Shown here: piece by piece, positions 1-5,562 of the stretch
How the letters are laid out: every line of letters starts with the position of its first letter
Position numbering within the stretch: position 1 is the first letter of the stretch
NCBI GenBank assembly: GCA_016194835.1
Contig: JACQAU010000151.1
Span: forward strand, 1-6,461
Length of the DNA: 6,461 nt
Reading direction: 5' to 3'
DNA from: Deltaproteobacteria bacterium
GTDB lineage: Bacteria; Bdellovibrionota; UBA1018
The notes under the pieces: generated by a model
Databases searched by the model: none
Told to the model about the DNA's origin: nothing
Seen by the model: the letters and a program-made list of their open reading frames with translations, nothing else
Made by a program: the position numbers and the translations under genes

Positions 1-288
1 AATATTTCTGTCTATTAACCGTTCCCTGGCATGTTTTAAAAAAATATACTTGCCAGCAGGAATTTTATCAGCAAGTAAATGATTTAATTCGCTGTCAGTC
101 TTCTTTTTTGGCTTTTCTTTGTCCGCAGGCTTACCAGCTTTATCACCACCATCAGTTTCTGCGTTAGAAGATCCGAAATATCCAGCTGCAGTATCATCAG
201 CATAAGAAATAGACTTCATACCAACAGGCGAGATCAAACAAATCGACAATAAAACCACCACTGCATTTGTTTTATTAAAATATGTCAT
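1..288 (-). CDS. Exported protein of unknown function (N-terminal part, runs off left edge)
   Basis: This frame starts at ATG (286-288) and stays open for 96 codons to the left edge, so the 3' end is missing. A good ribosome binding site, AGGAG at 296-300, lies 7 nt before the start, which supports the gene although its visible part is short. The N terminus has a Sec-type signal peptide: MTYFNKTNAV, then a hydrophobic core VVLLSICLIS, with a plausible cut after SISYA (about residue 30). The mature part begins with a Gly/Asp/Ala-rich stretch and a charged Lys/Pro/Glu linker (about residues 50-65). A more ordinary folded segment follows, ending KYIFLKHARERLIDRNI at the edge. There is no lipobox cysteine, so a soluble periplasmic or secreted protein is likely. 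I recognise no family. It lies about 405 nt downstream of the flavoprotein gene and probably has its own promoter. Confidence 0.75.
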   Translation of the reverse strand, partial: MTYFNKTNAVVVLLSICLISPVGMKSISYADDTAAGYFGSSNAETDGGDKAGKPADKEKPKKKTDSELNHLLADKIPAGKYIFLKHARERLIDRNI

Positions 289-361
289 AATCACACTCCT
301 CAATCTTTCTTTACTTAAAACATCTGTTTAATAAAATCATTTTTATCAAACTTACATAAAT

Positions 362-384
362 ATTATATACAAATTCCATGCCAA
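362..384 (-). promoter_or_regulatory. Weak candidate promoter for the exported-protein gene
   Basis: On the minus strand a perfect TATAAT lies at 362-367, about 74 nt upstream of the ATG at 288. A TTGGCA at 379-384 resembles a -35 box, but the spacing is only 11 nt, so the two are unlikely to work as a standard pair. At the normal 16-18 nt spacing there is no good -35 match. The -10 box alone is the support, in an AT-rich leader where such matches arise by chance. Confidence 0.25.
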
Positions 385-494
385 CCGATATTTAGACTGG
401 TGTTTTTTTAAGTTATTGAAATAAAACAAGTTTATTTTTCACAGATTCCCACGAAGTGTCTAAGAAGTTTTCACATGTAAATAAACAGTCCTTA

Positions 495-530
495 CAACAG
501 TTACAGTTGCAGTAACAGCAACCGTAACGG
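495..530. repeat. Degenerate hexamer tandem repeat that folds into a stem-loop
   Basis: Six hexamers lie in perfect register: CAACAG, TTACAG, TTGCAG, TAACAG, CAACCG and TAACGG. Because the units alternate between GTTAC/GTTGC and GTAAC/GCAAC types, the array is also an inverted repeat. Its arms, GTTACAGTTGC (500-510) and GCAACCGTAAC (518-528), are separated by 7 nt. On the minus-strand transcript the only mismatch becomes a G-U pair, giving an 11-bp stem. No T run follows on that strand, so it is not a standard terminator. Function is unknown. Confidence 0.6.
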
Positions 531-538
531 AAAACAGA

Positions 539-570
539 TTTCAGATCAGTTGATCAAATCCAATCTGAAA
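539..570. repeat. Inverted repeat, possible weak terminator of the flavoprotein transcript
   Basis: Arms TTTCAGAT (539-546) and ATCTGAAA (563-570) are perfect 8-bp complements around a 16-nt loop. The loop contains the palindrome TTGATCAA (550-557). On the minus strand the stem is followed by TCTGTTTTCC, a short T-rich tail, so a weak Rho-independent terminator about 125 nt after the flavoprotein stop codon is possible. The stem is AT-rich and the tail is interrupted. A binding site for a dimeric regulator is an equally open reading. Confidence 0.35.
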
Positions 571-693
571 CAGTAAATTGCGAATTAGAATAATCGTGGA
601 TTTACCTACAGAAGGTCTGTTTAGTTTGTCTAAATATTTTATCTACAATTCTATATTGACACATCGAGATGCGTTTAATTCCTGTAAGTTTAT

Positions 694-1905
694 TTATACA
701 ACCTGCGCTGCGGCCCAACCAGAAGCCCACGCCCATTGAAAATTATAACCCCCAAGCCAACCGGTCACGTCAAGAACTTCACCAATAAAATAAAGCCCCT
801 GCACTTTTATAGCCTCCATTGTAATCGACGACAATTCAGCCGAATCAACACCCCCCCTTGTCACCTCAGCTTTGCTATAACCCACAGTCCCGCTTGGAGT
901 CAGGCACCAGTTCTGCAATAAATGACAGAATTTTTCTAAAGCTTTCTCAGACACTTGCGGCAGAGAGAGTGAAGAAGAAAAATGCAGTGCGCAGAGCTTA
1001 TCCACAAGACGGGCAGGCAATAATTCATGAAGCAAGTTCTTTACGGTGGCTCTTGAGCCAGCCTGTTTTTGATTGAGTAACCACTGGAAACAGTTCATTT
1101 CTGGCAATAAATTGATTTGGATTTCATCCCCGTGATTCCAATAAAGTGAAGTCTGAAGCGCGGCTGGCCCGCTTAATCCTGCATGGGTAAATAAGATATT
1201 TTCACGAAAAGAAATCTTATGACAACTCACAAGGCAATCAACCGAGACTCCCGCGAGATCTGAATAATCACCTATCACAAAACCATCCAAGGCGGCCGAG
1301 GTGGAAATAATATTAAGCCCAAATTGACGTGCGACCTCATAGCCAAATCCACTCGCCCCGCTTTTTGGCAACGAAAGCCCACCTGTGGCAATAACCAAGG
1401 ATTCGCACTGAAAATCACCCTGGCTAGTTGCCACGCTGAAGCGGGCACTCCCCAATTCAGCACCTGGGAGCCTAGCGATTGAGCTCACTTTGCACTGAAG
1501 CCTGAATTGCACACCGGCCTTACAACACTCACCCATTAACAAATTCACAATGTCTTGCGCGGATCGGCTGCAAAAAAGCTGACCCAGTTTCTTTTCATGA
1601 AAAGCAATCCCATGCTCAAAAACCATCCGGATAAAATCAGAGGCAGGATAACGGGAAAGCGCGGATTTACAAAAGTGAGGATTGCAAGAAACATACTGTG
1701 CGGGACTCGCACCGGTATTGGTGAAATTACATCGTCCGCCCCCCGAAAGCAGGATCTTTTTTCCGGGCTTGTCCGAGTGATCGACGAGCAGAACCCTCCG
1801 TCCCCGCCTGCCGGCATGGAGAGCGCACATCATGCCAGCCGCACCCGCTCCGATAATAATCACTTCGTGATCCACAATCATAAATTCGTCACTACCACAA
1901 CGCAT
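694..1905 (-). CDS. HI0933/YhiN-family FAD-dependent oxidoreductase
   Basis: This is a cytoplasmic flavoprotein of the HI0933-like (YhiN, 'aminoacetone oxidase family') group, whose physiological substrate is not firmly established. The FAD-binding Rossmann motif is VIIIGAGAAGMMCALHAGRRG (residues 15-35, GxGxxG at 19-24). The family signature SGGGRCNFTN follows at 54-63, ATGG at 173-176, FTHAGLSGP at 239-247, VTRGGV at 348-353, and a C-terminal second FAD-contact segment, GLYFIGEVLDVTGWLGGYN, at 370-388. At 403 residues it has the family's usual length and looks intact. The start is uncertain: ATG at 1905 has only a weak AGG upstream, and an ATG at 1881 (residue 9) would give MIVDHEVIIIGAG, closer to the usual distance before the Rossmann strand. 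It begins 17 nt after the PhoH-like stop codon, so co-transcription is likely. Base composition is clearly richer in G+C than the envelope genes upstream. Confidence 0.93.
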   Translation of the reverse strand: MRCGSDEFMIVDHEVIIIGAGAAGMMCALHAGRRGRRVLLVDHSDKPGKKILLSGGGRCNFTNTGASPAQYVSCNPHFCKSALSRYPASDFIRMVFEHGIAFHEKKLGQLFCSRSAQDIVNLLMGECCKAGVQFRLQCKVSSIARLPGAELGSARFSVATSQGDFQCESLVIATGGLSLPKSGASGFGYEVARQFGLNIISTSAALDGFVIGDYSDLAGVSVDCLVSCHKISFRENILFTHAGLSGPAALQTSLYWNHGDEIQINLLPEMNCFQWLLNQKQAGSRATVKNLLHELLPARLVDKLCALHFSSSLSLPQVSEKALEKFCHLLQNWCLTPSGTVGYSKAEVTRGGVDSAELSSITMEAIKVQGLYFIGEVLDVTGWLGGYNFQWAWASGWAAAQVV

Positions 1906-1922
1906 CCATATAGCCTAACACT

Positions 1923-3248
1923 TCACAACAAATTACTTGCCAACTCCGATAGTTTGGAGCGCTCACCTTTGGTAAGCGTTATGTGTGCTGCTATTACTTC
2001 ACCCTTAAATCTTTCTACCAGATAAACAAGACCATTATTGGCTGAATCTACATATGGATTATCAATCTGAAAACTATCCCCTGTTAACACAATTTTTGTA
2101 TTTTCTCCTGCACGCGTAACAATAGTCTTAATCTCATGTGGAGTTAGATTTTGTGCCTCATCTACTATTAAATATTGCTGAGGTATTGAACGTCCACGAA
2201 TATACGTTAGTGGCTCAATCTGCAACAACCCTTGATTGATAAGTTCAATTCCGCCACGTCCAGCTCCCCTTCGCCCTTTGCCAGCTCCTGTGGCTCCAAA
2301 AAGAAAATCAATATTGTCATAAATAGGCTGCATCCATGGATTTAACTTTTCCTCCACCGTGCCTGGCAAAAAACCAATATCTTTGCCCAGAGGAAACACA
2401 GGACGAGACACTAGCAATCTGTGATAGACTCCCTCATCTACTGTCTTACTCAGACCCGCTGCAATAGCTAGTAACGTTTTGCCAGTTCCTGCCTTGCCCA
2501 CCAGACTGACTAGCTTAATGTCATCGTTCATCAAAGCATCAATTGCAAATGCTTGTTCAGCATTTTTTGGGAAAATCCCCCACAATCCCTCTGCGGGTTT
2601 ATAAAGCGGCACCAAAGCATCCAATTCTTTAGAATATCTCACCATAGCCGTGTGGTTTGGATTTGTCGTGTCTTTTAGAACTCCATATTGATTTGGTTTA
2701 AAGGTTTGAGATGCTTCTTGATAAACTAATTTTTTCTGCGAATAAAATTCATCAACTAAATGAGCTTCGACTGATATAACCAAAGTTCCAGAATAAAGTT
2801 CTTCAGGCTGCACACTAGATTGCTCATAATCCTGCGCCGAAATACTTAGAGCATCTGCCTTAATTCTCAAATTAGTGTCTTTAGTAACAAAAATAACAGG
2901 TCGCTTGGGTTGTTCCTTTTTTAAGGAAATTGCTATAGCTAAAATACGATTGTCCGCTTTATCCATCGAAAGCTCTAAAGGCAACGGAGCGTAACCGCCA
3001 AGCTCAACACTCAACACTCCACCTCCAGGCAGCTTCACACCTTTTGAGAGCTCACCAGCAGCTCTCATATTGTCAATTAGACGTGAAAACATACGGGCAT
3101 GACGTCCATTTTCACTCATATCACGCTTGAAATGATCAATTTCCTCAATCACTACAATAGGAATTATGACTTCATTATTGCCAAATTTAAAAATAGCATT
3201 TGGGTCAAAGAGTAAAACGTTTGTATCTAAAATAAAAGCTTTTTGCAA
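1923..3248 (-). CDS. PhoH-family protein: PIN nuclease domain fused to a PhoH ATPase (YlaK-like)
   Basis: This is a cytoplasmic two-domain protein of the PIN-PhoH (PhoH2/YlaK) type. Studied members act as ATP-dependent RNA unwinding and cleaving enzymes. The N-terminal PIN domain (about residues 1-140) starts FILDTNVLL with acidic D8, then E35/E36, D99 and D124 (VTKDTNLRIKADAL), which fit the metal-binding set. The PhoH P-loop ATPase follows: Walker A GKAGTGKT at 251-258, the family motif SRPVFPLGKDIGFLPGT at 281-297, TYIRGRSIP at 348-356, Walker B YLIVDEAQN at 359-367 and the sensor LTGD at 388-391. The 441-residue length is normal for the fusion. A Gly/Arg-rich stretch at 318-333 looks like a lineage-specific insertion. 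The start codon is TTG (3246-3248), chosen because AGGAGGAGG lies 8 nt upstream and the PIN motif begins straight after. It is probably co-transcribed with the flavoprotein gene (17 nt) and perhaps the barrel gene upstream (58 nt). Confidence 0.95.
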   Translation of the reverse strand: MQKAFILDTNVLLFDPNAIFKFGNNEVIIPIVVIEEIDHFKRDMSENGRHARMFSRLIDNMRAAGELSKGVKLPGGGVLSVELGGYAPLPLELSMDKADNRILAIAISLKKEQPKRPVIFVTKDTNLRIKADALSISAQDYEQSSVQPEELYSGTLVISVEAHLVDEFYSQKKLVYQEASQTFKPNQYGVLKDTTNPNHTAMVRYSKELDALVPLYKPAEGLWGIFPKNAEQAFAIDALMNDDIKLVSLVGKAGTGKTLLAIAAGLSKTVDEGVYHRLLVSRPVFPLGKDIGFLPGTVEEKLNPWMQPIYDNIDFLFGATGAGKGRRGAGRGGIELINQGLLQIEPLTYIRGRSIPQQYLIVDEAQNLTPHEIKTIVTRAGENTKIVLTGDSFQIDNPYVDSANNGLVYLVERFKGEVIAAHITLTKGERSKLSELASNLL

Positions 3249-3256
3249 AGTGTTAT

Positions 3257-3283
3257 CCTCCTCCTACTTTGGCTCCTACTTTG
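3257..3283 (-). promoter_or_regulatory. Ribosome binding site of the PhoH gene with a tandem duplication
   Basis: On the minus strand AGGAGGAGG (3257-3265) lies 8 nt before the TTG start and decides it. The 11-nt unit CAAAGTAGGAG occurs twice, at 3273-3283 and 3261-3271, one base apart, so a second, unused Shine-Dalgarno-like AGGAG (3273-3277) sits 12 nt further upstream. This looks like a small tandem duplication within the leader. The strong site may compensate for the weak TTG codon. Confidence 0.7.
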
Positions 3284-3306
3284 TGTCCTCTCTAGCTCTG
3301 TTGGCT

Positions 3307-4371
3307 TTATAGGTCAAACTTTAAACTGGCCTTAATCAACCATCTTCTAGATGGTTGTTGATTAACAAAAGTCCCTAGCTCTTCAGCATAAGAAAGTGCA
3401 GTCAGTTTAAATAACCATGCATCAAAACTTGCACCATAACTAGCATAAATTTGATTAATACCTAAATAAATTCTCAAAAATGGCATAGAAAACTCACCAC
3501 CAATGTGATTTCTTTTTCTCCAATCCGTTTTTTGCAAAATATGTCTCAAATCATATGTGAAAGTGAGCTGTGCAACTCTCAAAGAATACTGGATTGCAGC
3601 ACCAGCGCTGACATTATTTTTAATCATATCAGCTTGACCACCAGTAAAGGTCGTATCTCCAGCGTCAGTAATTACTGTCCCTAACATTATACTTAGACGC
3701 GAATCAATATTGTAAACAAACTGAGATCCAAAGTCTAGTCCAACTGCACGTCCATATTCACCCATCACTTGTTGAATTGTACCGGTACTTAAGTTCACTA
3801 AAGTCATTGGAGGAAGTAAATGATATCCACCTCTACGCCAGAGCATTTTTGCCGCTACTCCAAATCTAAGGTCAGCTTTTTTTCTAAATCCGCGCATAAC
3901 GGACAATCCATAAGCTACCTGAATGCCGTTAGTGGTCTGATATCCAATAGTAATTTGAGGAAGTGTCTTGTTTTGTGAATAAATAGCAATCTGACTATCT
4001 ACAATAACCCCCACCCCGATATTTGGCATAACGAAACTTGGTGCTACCTGCATTTCTCCAAAAATATTCTTCCCCATAATCACGTTTAGAGTATCACCAG
4101 AGATATTCTGAAATGCGCCAAGTCCCGAAGAATAAGAGTTTAACAAATCACTTGAAAGCAGAATATCCACCGGCAAATAATGAAAACTAAGTTTTTTAAC
4201 TGCTGCCAAACCTGCAGGATTGTAAAATATCGCTTGCTCATCATCTGCTAATGCCACAAAAGCATTACCCATACCTAATGCTCTTGCACCTTTATAAAAT
4301 TCTCTTAATTCTTCGGCTTGCGACACGTGAGATAAAAATAAAATTAGAGAAAGAAATAAAAAATTATACAC
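3307..4371 (-). CDS. PorV/FadL-like outer-membrane β-barrel protein
   Basis: This is a predicted outer-membrane barrel of the PorV/PorQ-like family, distantly related to FadL transporters. A signal peptide (residues 1-19, hydrophobic FLFLSLILFLS, cut after SQA) is followed by the family hallmark KGARALGMGNAFVALADDE (27-45) and IFYNPAGLA (48-56). The rest is alternating polar/hydrophobic β-strands, for example LRFGVAAKMLWRR and LSIMLGTVITDAGD, ending in LIKASLKFDL, a plausible though not classical C-terminal barrel strand. At 354 residues the length fits. The start is GTG (4369-4371): the frame is closed by a stop 18 nt upstream, so no earlier start exists. It begins 1 nt after the lipoprotein stop codon, which implies translational coupling; GGTGGGG inside the lipoprotein end may serve as a weak ribosome binding site. 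The cargo or partner is unknown. PorV proteins elsewhere serve in export or surface attachment, which is not shown here. Confidence 0.82.
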   Translation of the reverse strand: MYNFLFLSLILFLSHVSQAEELREFYKGARALGMGNAFVALADDEQAIFYNPAGLAAVKKLSFHYLPVDILLSSDLLNSYSSGLGAFQNISGDTLNVIMGKNIFGEMQVAPSFVMPNIGVGVIVDSQIAIYSQNKTLPQITIGYQTTNGIQVAYGLSVMRGFRKKADLRFGVAAKMLWRRGGYHLLPPMTLVNLSTGTIQQVMGEYGRAVGLDFGSQFVYNIDSRLSIMLGTVITDAGDTTFTGGQADMIKNNVSAGAAIQYSLRVAQLTFTYDLRHILQKTDWRKRNHIGGEFSMPFLRIYLGINQIYASYGASFDAWLFKLTALSYAEELGTFVNQQPSRRWLIKASLKFDL

Positions 4372-4372
4372 T

Positions 4373-5425
4373 TTATGGCCCCACCCAACCTATAACTGTA
4401 CTTGTATCAATTGTTTCTACAATTTTTGCAGCAGCACATCTTGCAATTTCGTCATTTGTAGACGATGCATCTGTTGCACAAGAATTTCTATTTCTAAGCT
4501 GTATTGGACAACCATCACATGTGTATCCGCAAACTATACATGCGGCTGTACAAATTGCATCAAAACTATTTAAAATACTACTTACTGTGCTAAGCGCTGT
4601 TTTTAATCCACCGCTAGGCAGGTTTTCTGAAACATTACCTACTGCGTCTTTTAAATTTAAAATAGATGCCACATAAGTACACCCGTTATTATCCACGTTT
4701 ACCGCTGTTTCCCAACCTGTGGGATTTGTACCAGTAGCTCCAAGTTTTTGTCCTTTTTTGAAAGTTGATTTATCAGGTGGCGTGGTTGACACGTAACCAT
4801 ATCGATCTTCTAAAATTCCAATAGCTGCCATTGAGATATACATTAAATACAAGTTCGAATCTGCCGTTCGATCACTAGCCTTTATAGAACCAAAATTATT
4901 TCCTGAAGTATTAATTTGATTTGCAAATTCTACTGCCGTTTTTGGAACCTTGAGTGACGCTAAAAGTGCATCTGTAGCTTTTAGTGCGCCATCTAAACGC
5001 GAGTCCAAACCCGTCGAATCAACAATCGTAGCACCAGAGCTGGTTTTTTCTAAATAAAAAAGTTTAGCCATGGTTCTCCAAAAATAGGCGCCTTCGCTTG
5101 GGACTGCAGCTAGCGGGTTTTCAGTAGTATTTACAAGTTTTCCTGTAAATTGAAAAAAATTACCAAGTCCAGCTTTACAACCCTGGGCAGAAGCCCTTAA
5201 GAGCCTGATATAATTATCGCTATTTTCTGAACTATAGAGATCTTCAATGAGTGTGATTGCCGTAGTACAGTCTTCTTCTGATAATGCAATATTAACTGCA
5301 TCTGATATAGCTTGTCTGCCTAACGCGCTAGAAGCGTCGTTACGCGGAACAGAACAGCCCAAGCATAGAAAGATAAAAGAAAAAAAATAATATAAAAATA
5401 TCTTCTTCAAAAAATGCCACCCCAT
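4373..5425 (-). CDS. Lipoprotein of unknown function with C-terminal cysteine cluster
   Basis: The N terminus is a lipoprotein signal peptide: positive KK at 7-8, hydrophobic IFLYYFFSFIFLCLG, then the acceptor cysteine C24 followed by SVPRND. The lipobox is CLGC, with C at -3 instead of the usual L. The mature region (about 326 residues) is helical, Ala/Ser-rich in its first half (for example QAISDAVNIALSEEDCTTAITLIEDLYSS, like a TPR-type helical pair). Near the end is a cysteine cluster, C292, C296, C299, C303 and C306, plus C316 and C330. I recognise no family. It is adjacent to the barrel gene (1-nt gap), so the two products probably act together at the outer membrane. The ATG at 5423-5425 has a poor ribosome binding site; a TTG at 5408-5410 (residue 6) preceded by GGGGTGG is an alternative that keeps the signal peptide intact. 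Confidence 0.8.
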   Translation of the reverse strand: MGWHFLKKIFLYYFFSFIFLCLGCSVPRNDASSALGRQAISDAVNIALSEEDCTTAITLIEDLYSSENSDNYIRLLRASAQGCKAGLGNFFQFTGKLVNTTENPLAAVPSEGAYFWRTMAKLFYLEKTSSGATIVDSTGLDSRLDGALKATDALLASLKVPKTAVEFANQINTSGNNFGSIKASDRTADSNLYLMYISMAAIGILEDRYGYVSTTPPDKSTFKKGQKLGATGTNPTGWETAVNVDNNGCTYVASILNLKDAVGNVSENLPSGGLKTALSTVSSILNSFDAICTAACIVCGYTCDGCPIQLRNRNSCATDASSTNDEIARCAAAKIVETIDTSTVIGWVGP

Positions 5426-5444
5426 TTAGCTCAGAGAGACCATA

Positions 5445-5471
5445 ATTATATTTTGCCAGCTTTTTTCAGAA
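5445..5471 (-). promoter_or_regulatory. Candidate promoter of the lipoprotein-barrel operon
   Basis: A perfect minus-strand TATAAT lies at 5445-5450, 19 nt before the annotated ATG. TTCTGA at 5466-5471, 15 nt further up, is a poor -35 match at short spacing. The implied 5' leader would be about 12-14 nt. Position and the -10 match favour it, but the -35 box is weak, and read-through from the aminotransferase gene is an alternative. Confidence 0.35.
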
Positions 5472-5562
5472 TTTCCATGGGCAACTTTAAGACGGCAATA
5501 CTTGCCCGGTTAAACCGAAATTTTGCATTTAAAACCGTAACGAAAACTTGGTTATAGTTTGT
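5446..5562 (-). other. Stop-free 38-codon stretch in the gap, possible gene relic
   Basis: In one minus-strand frame the gap reads without a stop from 5562 to a TAA at 5446-5448, giving a plausible peptide that includes VFVTVLNAKFRFNR, then ASIAVLKLP, then MEILKKAGKI. Its only ATG lies ten codons before the stop and there is no ribosome binding site, so it is unlikely to be translated as it stands. The ASIAVLKLP part is shared with the upstream aminotransferase (residues 175-183 counted from the ATG at 6412); the flanking residues are not. It could be the tail of a decayed gene, a translated-looking dispersed repeat, or chance. Confidence 0.3.
5480..5507. repeat. 28-nt direct repeat, gap copy
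   Basis: This segment matches 5865-5892 at 26 of 28 positions in the same orientation, including 16 identical bases in a row (ACGGCAATACTTGCCC, 5492-5507). The match stops sharply on both sides. The copy lies in the gap between the aminotransferase and lipoprotein genes. Overlapping inverted repeats run through it: GGGCAA (5479-5484) and GGCAA (5494-5498) can each pair with TTGCC(C) at 5502-5507, and CGGTT/AACCG (5507-5517) follows directly. Confidence 0.75.

Larger units (their letters stand above)
289..693. other. Gene-free interval of about 405 nt
   Basis: No start codon in either orientation opens more than a few codons here, and no tRNA- or rRNA-like sequence is visible. The interval separates the end of the flavoprotein gene from the start of the exported-protein gene, both on the minus strand, so it should hold the terminator of one and the promoter of the other. 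It contains the candidate -10 box at 362-367, the hexamer tandem repeat at 495-530 and the inverted repeat at 539-570, listed separately. A small stem, ACAGA/TCTGT around AGG, lies near 608-620. No classic GC-rich stem followed by a T run is present after the flavoprotein stop codon. Confidence 0.6.

Noticed and set aside
601..625. Short stem ACAGA/TCTGT as a terminator of the flavoprotein gene
   Set aside because: The stem is only 5 bp and no T run follows on the minus strand.
650..690. Plus-strand TTGACA near 656 as a -35 box
   Set aside because: No -10 box at 16-18 nt, and it would drive transcription antisense to the flavoprotein gene.
736..1817. Shorter open frames on both strands within the flavoprotein gene
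   Set aside because: They overlap the flavoprotein gene in other frames and carry no motifs.
1555..2025. 156-codon plus-strand open frame antisense to the flavoprotein gene
   Set aside because: It lies inside a well-supported gene with all family motifs, has no recognisable domain, and its translation looks like antisense noise.
4251..4676. 141-codon plus-strand open frame across the barrel-lipoprotein junction
   Set aside because: It is antisense to two coherent exported proteins, with no clear ribosome binding site and no recognisable domain.
5484..5515. Possible flagellar sigma-28-type promoter (GCCGTCTT after an upstream TTTAAC)
   Set aside because: GCCGTCTT only half matches GCCGATAA, and no TAAA box is found at the right spacing.
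5477..5557. 26-codon plus-strand frame in the gap, starting MGNFKTAILARLNRNF
   Set aside because: It has no ribosome binding site or promoter and runs into the aminotransferase end. In the copy at 5865-5892 one of the two differences changes an amino acid (K to N) in this frame, so the minus-strand frame fits coding constraint better.
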